From a virus, in the IMG/VR virus record IMGVR_UViG_3300036832_001391, positions 1 to 36,384 of that record: a stretch of DNA of 36,384 nucleotides; one strand, written 5' to 3'. The notes under the pieces are model-generated. The model searched no databases and had not been told where the DNA came from. It was given only the letters and a program-made list of their open reading frames with translations. Shown in pieces: positions 11,401-17,267 of this stretch (its first letter is position 1; each line of letters opens with the position of its first letter). The position numbers and the translations under genes were made by a program.

Positions 11401-12117
11401 CGTTGGCGCCGGCGCTGGTGGCGCTAGCTGGTCAGGAGTGATCGGCGGCGTCACGCCCGGCGGAACAGGCGCCGGCGCTGGGAGCACGTCGCCCGCCATC
11501 GCGGCCGGCGGGATCTGCGGCGACGGGTTGAGTTGCTCGGGCAGGATCGGGCCGGTCACGCCAGGTTGCGCGGTCACGGTCGGGCTGCCGAGCGCAGGCG
11601 TCGGCTGCGGCGGCGTGGCCGGCGTCGGGTTCAGGAGGTCGGGCGTGATCGGCGGCGTGACGCCCGGCGGCACGTCCGCGGGCGGCGGGGGAGCCGTGGG
11701 CTGGACGGGCACCGCCGCGGCCGGGTTCAGCATGTCGGACGTGATCGGCGCATTCACGCCGGGCATGGCCGTCTGGAGCGGCGCCGGCGTCGGCGGTACG
11801 GGCTGAGGCGGTGCGGCCGGCGGCTGGGGGAGGGACTGAGTCAGGTCGGCGGCGGGGGGCGGCGTCGCCGGAGGAGGACTCGGCGGCTGACCGACCTGAC
11901 TCTGATCGGGCGTCGGCGCGACCGGCGTCGGCTGGAACTGCTGGTCCGGCGCCGGCTGCGGGTTCAGCGCCGCACCGAGGTCGGTGGCGTGCTGGCCGAC
12001 CTGATGCTCGAAGTTGGTGGCGTCGATTTGAGTCTGTAAAAACTGCTGCGCCTGCTGCTTCTGGTACTCCAGCCAGGAGTCAGTGTCGACGTCGGGGAGG
12101 TCGGCGATCTCGGGCAT
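2401..12117 (-). CDS. Giant 3238-aa virion protein with glucosaminidase-like and C39-like domains
   Basis: One unbroken frame of 9.7 kb, over a quarter of the window. Residues 50-265 are proline-rich and hold four copies of a repeat of the type PPGVTPPITPDLLNP. Residues ~271-405 resemble a FlgJ-like glucosaminidase or lysozyme fold, with the likely acid Glu303 in AMAGSESNFG followed by NELFGIKA. Residues ~440-590 resemble a C39-type cysteine peptidase, with CGPAAA (Cys454) and His536 in TPGHYFVVDGF. Then come A/S/Q-rich linkers, long stretches of unknown fold, a charged Q/R-rich coiled-coil zone in the last third, and a C-terminal region (MISGFQTIERIFANG) that may contact membrane. This is the plan of phage polyvalent or ejection proteins: a virion protein that opens the cell wall and perhaps enters the host. 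Domain calls are from motifs; the middle ~1500 residues remain unassigned. Confidence 0.9.
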   Translation of the reverse strand: MPEIADLPDVDTDSWLEYQKQQAQQFLQTQIDATNFEHQVGQHATDLGAALNPQPAPDQQFQPTPVAPTPDQSQVGQPPSPPPATPPPAADLTQSLPQPPAAPPQPVPPTPAPLQTAMPGVNAPITSDMLNPAAAVPVQPTAPPPPADVPPGVTPPITPDLLNPTPATPPQPTPALGSPTVTAQPGVTGPILPEQLNPSPQIPPAAMAGDVLPAPAPVPPGVTPPITPDQLAPPAPAPTDITGAGVAPGTVSPATTQNGPGPSTPIDNSSRDAFARSFAPYAQYISAATGIDPTLVTAMAGSESNFGNAPGNELFGIKALPGDKSQSLATHEGEYGGTNMNQDFAAYDTPLDSANAYIRLITNHYPGAMGAQTAGDLAHGLKAGGYFTAAEDEYAGSLASIQKQVAPGVQAGSTPGGGYTVPTSADLAAGRVPGGRPSQFSDQTIDKGTAAAICGPAAAIAFVRATGRDPTLAEATQMAQSRGDWDASSGMHGIGSEQDLLNGMGVKSHVTNSVDWNAVQSDVAKGNPVILDTPGHYFVVDGFNPDTGQYHFGTSSSDLIAANHQEWFTPQQAAGLGMGDFRGALYIDNASPAGGVASSVGSSGAASDYGRTGAQQLYMDAQSTATDSASNAMDWLDQQGQNIGSQFSNLGSTASQAATAATDTASQAVRGVGDFSNQFLPQPSQDQSAAASSAGMLPTDNGLPSYAGGVPPTPATSSAAGEGGPSSTSPVDRLQQLKSDIGDAVGNAISQYLGGAGQQATAPAPGGGYTVPTSAAEAQRQQAQQDLLNPSPQTAGGPDPLAAGARQLTDLGPQIGGAAQRLVSEPTQATQDAMAALYAGMAPSPEAEQALRQRTLELEQNAPLQGVPVLGGLAREANVNIGAIPQEAGYVRSIFSNAEANRQAAIEERNPFRDVTGVGGLTNMAAGIFTDPMTAILGGPITGGAEALTERAGLSQPVLKWLAEKGLEGGAWGGVQAGETPDITPQAAALDILEGGVTNIGIAGLAKGAGALVRAGAERVPGGLGGLSELAGRVGGLGAEAPVSPLVGNDTRPVRPSAFDLSGNLDDVPYSPDSLEEGYARVTPERVDSARNDTVDYLAQRLAGEGADPAPYRDLAAQTFDAMTGQLSDSQETFSGLAPEAALHLADTGRFSNKFNYPGSTEDSAAIDAQNIIGRDIIDQTRAGQFNQNELHADTGVGGSPNFFNRIYANETAGPANVSQARPAFHVVFEPDTRRLVTGNHHWGLLHPNEPIHTTGTPDGVQEWMFNSGRPAGSHVEVSPSGGQRVVGYENQGIPIGGGRRAANTNFVVDQSGAPAMRAATLMRSMPNDLVNDIRQGRITDPDQLASVLLRESPTRIQPAMLEARRLATERAAAAGEEPPRPLVPADVNAQLRMAGVRSPTRNESLIYDPNLNDVKALYYVGSRDSLNEPLTNRTGGRLDPRTRLEVMQDVRNQIREQTGKDVPILHKDVTEMAENPSQADRTISTARTLAGPEGTVLSPGRRGIVDRYVKALGGRYPDVGLLSETMAKEATKSPGSVLLDRLRQKDMLTARDAASMLGSKDLPDYLRGATQFLAEQRQKLGAGELTQRDVAKAWLLTLSSMRAKATELEPRPTTTGGVISNYRDRFGGAPREGAISSIGGVKMVRPEDATAEFLDSPAGRAVLDEFQTGHPSEEALNALDAFRAKLGAGQPMMSKQALTTTRSGPPGDFKWTPTDHIGKLPEVTRQINEAGRNGDWAALDKAVQQLRGIGPNKTAFVKHLLGLGNGVTVDSNEINYWLAGVGDLKSVTAKDKELAAMADTLGRAGPSTGVPAYLQSAIQDRFDQIRQMGYGADIPQDAFNHVMHHWLWDTIKGAETTHGVMYDAMRHALMPDQPAHPVDHFDWGQVAQRAGRGAIQGGFAGGYSASQQPNATPWDVARGVGAGAVLGAGEGLGRGYLPGMAPRLAAATERGEFDDIKGKLGDLEDQISNWRSSGMQAPKEILDARNALAARLGSDHPAQASEVASHLQNGELRNGEQIIQQATDAASSNPAVARNYTDANGFDQGQLEQDIRTLNAASADIGAPQWNADGSPANEAARRIPLIESGRAGAPEKPAMPRGFEGRPIEMSPEEQIARMRLDKYPPEVRDALTEVAQRNNWFNEARRGVIPDPVSERMAGDWANSTMLSKLIDQWNPGKAYNAEEIRGLRNAQAQLGLEQMYLQRQAARLSSMPEEEQQALVSRLFTVSDHLDALTQMFEGGRAEMGRGLRALRNDVQPGDMFYRQQDVRAAEQARQDAVQRGATATARADRAARLNGQVRDIQAEADQVEANRGRRAEPLPTELEPGHIEARPGRGYPPATQSLEYRDRLFNNIADAYEELQRFHAMSLDEQDADFRRIQALRGQREPRQLEDPEVLLQQLRREIAQERQISANRGGTTDFQARSAQDRQDAATAANLRAEADSARQRLNDLRGQWAQDSTSVSQAELDRAQLVATRAEDAARRGPMRAPSEAQQRRAQQQGTQAWLAAQEKQARLDAQRSHREATQGFDKTMAARDLQQQQLEEAKGVMALRGMRPADIEKAANAFQDLVKSGAEPVHFAKWWRAYQSDPVGWGQMLNALHYNAMISGFQTIERIFANGALNTLYAGVRDNVLTTHLLTNPSETGAAMKGAWLGWLKGMQQAQETMRHGMNEERMTQEINDNRWTPNLGERIRAGQVSPQFQPVAGGGGRRTEAAARIATGLELPGRVHSSMYDITYQTAYNMEAYRQVAIEAHRLGLKGTDEGNYIADQINAMSDGKRPDLAYNARQYAQTVGFRGDMGRMTEGLTMLGRIPYLGRMIMPFTRVAGNLGARMIDSSPIGLFGTGYDWARTKGAYGGTRTFGDVARLNDEGAVAMGKPLQGVRPFDQRLKDNLIGSSIFGLGLSLAMNGNLSGAGPNDADARRQLEAGGWQPNSARVLGSWVPYRILGQFAAPLTLAANAYEATQYAKPKRGEPAPDAGTIGLDIGRRALNFYLNESMMRDALSVTNGLSDEQRYGNQLATTTAASFIPYGSALADIAESPLPGVGTQTVRGPYTGNLLTDIPYSVGARLPGVASQVPERLDVLGNPIPQRGLNIGGRTLLPSGFTPDIGTYAPPNPMLDEFDKQGVIIRPVGKTATAKNDLSQVDLTPDEQRQMEVDRGRYLQQFAQSSISQPGYQNYSDQAKQAELAKALSAANRQAEQDAWGRAYASDKTRAYSARRVPISVPQAQRIPLRTPAG
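11416..11763 (-). repeat. Four proline-rich repeats inside the giant gene
   Basis: Residues 119-133, 151-165, 185-199 and 220-234 of the giant protein are variants of PPGVTPPITPDLLNP (PGVNAPITSDMLNP, PPGVTPPITPDLLNP, QPGVTGPILPEQLNP, PPGVTPPITPDQLAP), spaced 32-35 residues apart by P/A/T-rich linkers. They lie between the extreme N terminus and the glucosaminidase-like domain. Their regular spacing suggests a short docking motif, a cleavage site or a spacer used several times. Confidence 0.8.
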
Positions 12118-12123
12118 GGCCCA

Positions 12124-13773
12124 CTACTGGAGCTTGAAGCTGCCGGTCTGGACGCCGCCGCCGGCCGCGTATTTCGGCAGGCTCTGGCTGTAGAGCGAGG
12201 CGATGTCGTTCTGGCTGTAGCCAAGCTGGCTGTACATCGAATTCAGCACCTGCTTCTGGCTATCGGTCATCGCGTTGTACGACTGGGGCGCTAGCTGGTT
12301 CGGCGCCGGCAGCCCCCGCGCCTGCTGCATGAACTGCGCGTAGCTGGTGCCGCCGCCGCTACCGGTACCAGCCGGGGCCGAGCCCGGCGCCTGCGAGGCC
12401 AGCGGCTGGCTGGACGGGTTCTGCTGGCCGGCGCTGGCCGAGCCGGCGGCACCGGCCGCGGCGTAGGGGTCGGTGCCCGGCCCCTGCGCCTGCCCACCGT
12501 AACCGCCAGCCACGCCACCGGTCGCGGTGTTGCCCGTGGTCATGAAGGGATTCTGACCGCCGCCCACACCAGAGGTCGCCGAGCCGACCAGAGACTGGAG
12601 CGTCTGCGCCTGGGGCTGCGTGCCGGTGGTCGCGCCCGCACCCGGGATGTACTGGCCGCTGGCGGCGTTGACCAGCGACTGGATGCCCTGCGGCGTGCTG
12701 CCGAGCACCTTGAGGTACTGGCCGTAGTCGGCCGGCCCCTGTAGCTGGCTGAGCAGGTTCAGGTAGCTCTGCGCCGTGCCCTGCTGGAACTGGGCCGTTT
12801 GCAGCGCCTGGTTGAACTGCTGCTGCTGCATCTGCATGGTGGACATCGGCGAGCCGATGCCGCCCCAGTTGCCCTGCGAGCTCGTCTGAACCACGCGCGC
12901 CGGGTCGACCTGACCACCGGCCCAGTCCGCGGTCGGCATGCCCGCCTGCTTTGCCGAATTGAGGTCGGTGAAGGTCCGCACCTGGCCGTTGTCGCTCACC
13001 TGGCCGTAGGTGCCGGCCTGCGGGTCGTACAGCCAGGTGCCCGACTGGTACGGCTGGTAGGTGGTCATGCCGGTCAGGCCGGCGTTCTGCGCCTGGGCGG
13101 CGAGCGTCTGCTGCTGCGTCGGCGAGCTCGAGTACGCCTGCCCGCCGGAGAGCGCGCCAACCGCGCCGGCGATGTCGCCGTAGCTCTGCATCTTCCCCTG
13201 GCTGGCAGCCTGGATAGCCGCGTTCACCTGCTGCATGGCCTGGGGCGTGGTCATGTTCTGACCCTGGAGGCCGCTCGTCATCTGCTGGAACAGGCTCTGG
13301 TTGAAGCCGTTGCCGAGCGCGTTCTGCATCGCCTGGTTGATGTTCTGGACACTGACGCCGGCGCCCATCGTGCCGGTGCCGATGCCCTGCTGCGGCGTGT
13401 AGTAACCGCTCAGGCCGGCGTAGTTCTGCTGCGCCGCCTGCTGCTGGTTGAACTGCTGCTGCTGCGCGCCCAGTGTCATCTGGTACGGGTTGGCCGGCGC
13501 CGCGGCCGTGCCGTACAGGCTTGCCCACTGGTTGGCCTGGGCCATCGTCGGCGTGCCCTGCGACGGCAGTTGCTGGCCGTTGTAGGTGCCGCCGGGCGAG
13601 GTGCCGAACGTGGTCGCGATCGAGAGCGCGTTCTGGTAGGCGGTCTGCGCCTCGGTGAACGCCTGCTGCTCTGTCTCGAGATTCAGCTTCGCGTTGTTGT
13701 ACGCCTGCTGCGCGGCGTTCTGCGCGTAGCTGGTGGCGGTATTCAGCGCACCCTGGTCAACGGCAGTGGGCAT
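12124..13773 (-). CDS. Q-rich virion-associated protein, 549 aa
   Basis: It starts at ATG 13773, three bases after the stop of the previous gene, and ends 6 bp before the giant gene. The N-terminal ~60 residues form a likely amphipathic helix (AYNNAKLNLETEQQAFTEAQ). The rest is very rich in Q, G, A, S and N, with runs such as GAQQQQFNQQQAAQQN and a GGAGG-type C-terminal third. No catalytic motif or membrane helix was seen. Together with the 634-aa protein and the giant protein it forms a block of long, low-complexity proteins, as expected for parts stored inside the head or the ejection machinery. No family recognised. Confidence 0.88.
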   Translation of the reverse strand: MPTAVDQGALNTATSYAQNAAQQAYNNAKLNLETEQQAFTEAQTAYQNALSIATTFGTSPGGTYNGQQLPSQGTPTMAQANQWASLYGTAAAPANPYQMTLGAQQQQFNQQQAAQQNYAGLSGYYTPQQGIGTGTMGAGVSVQNINQAMQNALGNGFNQSLFQQMTSGLQGQNMTTPQAMQQVNAAIQAASQGKMQSYGDIAGAVGALSGGQAYSSSPTQQQTLAAQAQNAGLTGMTTYQPYQSGTWLYDPQAGTYGQVSDNGQVRTFTDLNSAKQAGMPTADWAGGQVDPARVVQTSSQGNWGGIGSPMSTMQMQQQQFNQALQTAQFQQGTAQSYLNLLSQLQGPADYGQYLKVLGSTPQGIQSLVNAASGQYIPGAGATTGTQPQAQTLQSLVGSATSGVGGGQNPFMTTGNTATGGVAGGYGGQAQGPGTDPYAAAGAAGSASAGQQNPSSQPLASQAPGSAPAGTGSGGGTSYAQFMQQARGLPAPNQLAPQSYNAMTDSQKQVLNSMYSQLGYSQNDIASLYSQSLPKYAAGGGVQTGSFKLQ

Positions 13774-13776
13774 GAC

Positions 13777-14004
13777 TTACTTCTTCTTCCCGATCGAGGG
13801 ATACTTCGCCCTGACTTTTCTACGTACCTGGGCCTGCTCCGCGGACGTACCGTTCTGCGCCACCCGCGACAGGGCATTGCGAGCCCGACCGATGGTGTCC
13901 ACCGGATAGGCGCCCGGGCCTTTACCACCGGCCCCCTTGCCCTTGCCAGGCAGCGCGAACTGGCTGTTCGGCATCTTGCGGCGACGTGCCGCCGAAAGGG
14001 CCAT
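13777..14004 (-). CDS. Small basic phage protein, 75 aa
   Basis: The ATG overlaps the stop of the previous gene (TAATG), which implies translational coupling. The sequence has FALPGKGKG, then YPVDTIGRARNALSRVAQNG and ends VRRKVRAKYPSIGKKK. From memory, small phage and metagenome proteins often carry this pattern (FALP, a ...ARNALSRV... helix and ...KYPSIG), but no function is established that I can name. It is strongly basic and could bind DNA or the negatively charged capsid interior. Four small genes in a row lie between portal and the large virion proteins. Confidence 0.82.
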   Translation of the reverse strand: MALSAARRRKMPNSQFALPGKGKGAGGKGPGAYPVDTIGRARNALSRVAQNGTSAEQAQVRRKVRAKYPSIGKKK

Positions 14005-14231
14005 TACTTCAGCCTCGAGCCCATTTTCTTGGTCGGGCCGCTCGAGGTCTTGTGGCTGACCGCGGCCGTCGATCGGCCGTGGAAGCCAGCCGGCGGGTCG
14101 CTCTTGCCGGGCATGCTGCGGCCGGACTTGCCGGCCCCGCCGGTGAAGCCGCTCGCACCGCCGACGATGTGCGAGATCGCGCTGGTGCTGCGGGACTTGA
14201 TGCCCGTTGGATCGTGACTCCAGTTAGCCAT
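14004..14231 (-). CDS. Small Ser/Gly-rich basic protein, 75 aa
   Basis: A short frame in the coupled small-gene block; its stop shares bases with the start of the next gene. The chain is rich in S, G, T and K, has no predicted membrane helix, and ends in GPTKKMGSRLK. No family recognised. It is kept because it is tightly packed (3 bp from the upstream stop and overlapping the downstream start) and on the late-operon strand. Confidence 0.72.
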   Translation of the reverse strand: MANWSHDPTGIKSRSTSAISHIVGGASGFTGGAGKSGRSMPGKSDPPAGFHGRSTAAVSHKTSSGPTKKMGSRLK

Positions 14232-14234
14232 GCG

Positions 14235-14576
14235 TTACTTGCTCCTCCTGCGGGGTGGCCGGCTCAGCGCCGGCGGCGTGGGCGGCACGTAGTTGGGCGG
14301 GTTGTAGGCCGCGCCGCGCACCACCCGTCTCGGCGCCGCCGGCGGCAGCGGCCCAGCCGGCCCAAAATTGAGCGCGCCGCCGGGAGGTCCGCCGAGGCCG
14401 GCCGAGCGCGGCGGCGGCATGTTGGGCGCGACCGCGGGGCCGCTCACCGGCCGGTTGGTGCCGCGGCCGGGCTTCTTCTTCGGTGCTGCCACTCGTCTCC
14501 TCCTCGGTGCTGGCGCCGGCGTGGGAACGAGCGGAGCTCCGCCCGGTGTCGCCCGCGGGACAGATGCATTGAACAT
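14235..14576 (-). CDS. Pro/Arg-rich protein, 113 aa
   Basis: The start chosen is ATG 14576, two bases after the stop of the 148-aa gene; a longer frame reaching 15032 would overlap that gene completely and is not credible. The protein is proline-, arginine- and alanine-rich (PAPRRRRVAAPKKKPGR, a C-terminal RPPRRRSK) and is probably unstructured and positively charged. It could bind nucleic acid or coat inner head surfaces. No family recognised. Confidence 0.7.
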   Translation of the reverse strand: MFNASVPRATPGGAPLVPTPAPAPRRRRVAAPKKKPGRGTNRPVSGPAVAPNMPPPRSAGLGGPPGGALNFGPAGPLPPAAPRRVVRGAAYNPPNYVPPTPPALSRPPRRRSK

Positions 14577-14578
14577 GG

Positions 14579-15025
14579 CTACCTGTGGCCCCTTCCGATT
14601 GGCCTGACCCCGCCCGGTATGCCGGTCGGCGTCGGGAAGTTCTCCTCGCCGACGCTCGCCTCGGGCGGAGCGGCGAGCGGCATCGGCGACTGGCCCTCGG
14701 GCGGCGCCGGGATCCTGAGGTTCGGGAACGCCTGGACGACGGCCTTGTAGACCATCCGGAAGCCGGCCGGCCCGAGGCGGTTCATCTCCTCGGTGCGGCC
14801 CTGCATATTCGGCGTGCCGTCCGGATTGAAGATCTGGTTGCGGTAGTAGAGGATCTTCTGCTGGTCGCTGATCTGCACCGCGAACGGCGCCAGCCCCTGC
14901 GGCTTCATGGCGTCGGCGATCTGCGTGCTCATGTTCTCGAGCCAGAGCGCCAGGTCGTCGGCGATTAGCTGGTACGGATCCTTCGGCGAGGTCGCGCCCA
15001 GGTGGGCGTTGGTCAGGTAGGCCAT
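14579..15025 (-). CDS. Small late protein, 148 aa
   Basis: It begins 12 bp after the portal stop, with MAYLTNAHLGATSPKDPYQL. The first 100 residues look like a folded, mostly helical domain (PYQLIADDLALWLENMSTQI, ILYYRNQIFNPDGTP); the last 45 are P/G-rich. No motif for an enzyme or a membrane helix. Its place directly behind the portal suits a head-completion or structural accessory role, which is inference only. Confidence 0.82.
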   Translation of the reverse strand: MAYLTNAHLGATSPKDPYQLIADDLALWLENMSTQIADAMKPQGLAPFAVQISDQQKILYYRNQIFNPDGTPNMQGRTEEMNRLGPAGFRMVYKAVVQAFPNLRIPAPPEGQSPMPLAAPPEASVGEENFPTPTGIPGGVRPIGRGHR

Positions 15026-15037
15026 CGCACAACGCTC

Positions 15038-17173
15038 CTATGCCCCCGGTGTGATCGGCGCCTGCATCGGCGGGGTCGGCATGCCGGGCACGCCCGGCCG
15101 CACCGGCCCCGGCCCGCCCACCGGCACCGGCACCGGCGGGCCACCAGGCGGGCCAGGTGGCATGCCGTTGCCCGGCGTCGGCACCGGATTGGCCGGCGGG
15201 CCACCGATCGGGCCGGGCGGCGGACCGCCGGCCACCGGGCCGGGCGTCGGTGCCCCACCCGGGCCGGGCATGGGACCGCCGGCCATGACACCCGGCGGCA
15301 CCGGCCCGCCCGAGATCTGGTTGCTCTGGATCGTGCCCAGCTTCTGGAAGATGAGCTCCTTCAGCTTGGCCTGAACCTCCGGCGACGCCTTGGTCTGTTG
15401 CAGCAGAACCGAGCGCTCCACCTCGTCCGGATTGGATCCCATCTCGCGGCAGGCGTCCTCCCAGGTCATCAGGTGCAGGGCCAGCTTCTCCTGTATGGCG
15501 CGCGTCTGGACGACGTCGTCGGACGGCGTCTGGATGTCGAGGTGGCAGTCGTAGCGGTGGACACCCTTCAGATCCTCCGGCCCGAGGCCGATCCAGCCGG
15601 CCTTGGTGAAGGCGCCCAGGCGGCTCGAGGAGGCTTTCTTGGGGAGCTCGTCGGCCCAGGCATAGACGTCCTCACCGACGCGGTGCTCGATCAGCCAGGA
15701 CTCGAAGCCAGTGCGCGCGCCAAAGGCAGACTGGGCGTTCTTCACGATCGGATCCCAGGCCAGCCGGGCCAGATATGCGGCCTGGTTCATGGCGTAGCCA
15801 GACTGAGAACCGCCGGTCAGGCCCTGCACCACGCTCGGCAGCGCCAGGTTGACGAGATTGGTGGCGTTGGTGAGCAGATCCTTCAGCATGTCGCCCGCCT
15901 TGGGCTGCTCCACGGGGGCGATGTCGTAGGGGTAGACCGTGCCCGGCTCGATCTCGTCGTCCGCGTAGCGCTCACCGCCGCCGGTGCCGAACGGGTTGCT
16001 CTGCGGCGGCAGGTTCGGGATCTGCCCGGGCGGGCCGGTGCGCTTGAACGCCGGGAAGCCGGTCATGTAGGCGCCGTTCCCCTGGATAGTCAATAGCGAG
16101 TCAAGCAAGGGGAACAATTCGAGGAAGGGGTAGAGCACCCCCTGGCCGGCGCGGTGCGGCAGCCGCGAGTCGGTGGTGATGCCGAGCGCGTGGAAGTAGG
16201 GGCCTTTGAGGCTCTTGGTGTTCGGGTCGCCAAAGCCGTGCTGCCAGCTACGGACGAGCGTGCCGCCGGTCAACCGCGACGAGCCCAGCGAGCCCTGGTT
16301 GGGGCCGGCCAGGATGACGTTGCACCACTCGTAGTCCCAGGCTTCGATGATGGTCAGGTTGCGGGCGCCGCCCAGGATCCGTGAATAATCCGTCCGCGCC
16401 AGCGCCATCGCCCGCGGATCCAGATCCTGCCACTCCTCCGGGTCCATGACGTTGCCGTTCTTGTCCACGCCCGTCCCGAACCTGGCTAATGCCTCGAGAT
16501 ACGGCACCTGCTTCACCTCGACGCAGCAGGTGAAGCCGGCCTCGTTCTTCATGTAGTAGAAGGTGTTCGGCGGCACGTCGCTCGAGGCGATCGGGTAGGG
16601 CAGGCGCAGCTTGAGCTCCTCGGTGCGCGCGTCGTACTCGCGGTCCTGGGCATCCTGATCGTACTCGCGCTGGGCGGCGAGCTCGTCGCGGATCATGTCG
16701 GACTGGCTCTGGTAGTCGGCCCAGGCGCTGGCGATGCGCGGCACCGTCTTCATGACCGCCTCACCCTTCGTTGCCAGTGCGTACATGAACAGGCGAAGTA
16801 ACTGCCTGTTTGCCTCCTGCTCCTGGCGCTTCCAGCTTGCCTCGAAGAAATGTTCCCGCAGCGTGGCGTTGGCCTGCGCCACGTCTCCAAATGCAATCGG
16901 CCGGAACTGGATGGTGAGCGGGTTGGTGGTCAGCGCCGCGGCGACGGTATTGGCGATGTGCGGCGCCATCGGCGAGTGGATCTCCAGCGCCGTCTTGCGG
17001 TAGGCGTCGGGGATGTCGATGCTGGTTTCCTGAAAGAGCACCGTGTCGATGAAGGCGTACAGCGCGTCCCGCTTCTTGAAGTCCGAGCGCAGCGCGTTCG
17101 CCAGATCGAGCGTCTCGCCGACGCAGTCCTCGTCGCTCGGCGTCTCGGACGGGTGGATGTAGCTAGCGGCCAT
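15038..17173 (-). CDS. Portal protein
   Basis: A 711-residue protein directly downstream of TerL. The portal forms the ring at the head vertex through which DNA is packaged and ejected. Support comes from size, position and a portal-like N-terminal layout: a helical start, then YRKTALEIHSPMAPHIANTV and a REHFFEASWKRQEQEANRQL helix, and a central mixed alpha/beta body. Residues from about 615 to the end are an unusual low-complexity tail rich in P, G and V (PGNGMPPGPPGGPPVPVPVG). The tail is not needed for portal function in the families I know and may be disordered or make contacts. The call rests on context as well as sequence. Confidence 0.88.
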   Translation of the reverse strand: MAASYIHPSETPSDEDCVGETLDLANALRSDFKKRDALYAFIDTVLFQETSIDIPDAYRKTALEIHSPMAPHIANTVAAALTTNPLTIQFRPIAFGDVAQANATLREHFFEASWKRQEQEANRQLLRLFMYALATKGEAVMKTVPRIASAWADYQSQSDMIRDELAAQREYDQDAQDREYDARTEELKLRLPYPIASSDVPPNTFYYMKNEAGFTCCVEVKQVPYLEALARFGTGVDKNGNVMDPEEWQDLDPRAMALARTDYSRILGGARNLTIIEAWDYEWCNVILAGPNQGSLGSSRLTGGTLVRSWQHGFGDPNTKSLKGPYFHALGITTDSRLPHRAGQGVLYPFLELFPLLDSLLTIQGNGAYMTGFPAFKRTGPPGQIPNLPPQSNPFGTGGGERYADDEIEPGTVYPYDIAPVEQPKAGDMLKDLLTNATNLVNLALPSVVQGLTGGSQSGYAMNQAAYLARLAWDPIVKNAQSAFGARTGFESWLIEHRVGEDVYAWADELPKKASSSRLGAFTKAGWIGLGPEDLKGVHRYDCHLDIQTPSDDVVQTRAIQEKLALHLMTWEDACREMGSNPDEVERSVLLQQTKASPEVQAKLKELIFQKLGTIQSNQISGGPVPPGVMAGGPMPGPGGAPTPGPVAGGPPPGPIGGPPANPVPTPGNGMPPGPPGGPPVPVPVGGPGPVRPGVPGMPTPPMQAPITPGA

Positions 17174-17267
17174 GGGCGAACACCAGCACCAGGGTCACCA
17201 GTGAGGCCACCATGGTCCCGTAGACGATGAGCAGCCAGAGCTCGCGCCCCAGGCTTATCTTTTCCAC
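17163..17267 (-). CDS. 34-aa single-span membrane peptide between terL and portal
   Basis: A GTG at 17267 opens a 35-codon frame that overlaps the last 13 bp of TerL and the first 11 bp of the portal gene, filling the whole gap. The product is VEKISLGRELWLLIVYG followed by a hydrophobic helix (MVASLVTLVLVFAHGR): one predicted transmembrane span with a short basic end. The exact fit to the gap, on the operon strand, argues that it is real. The function is unknown; a small membrane protein here is unexpected. Confidence 0.6.
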   Translation of the reverse strand: MEKISLGRELWLLIVYGTMVASLVTLVLVFAHGR

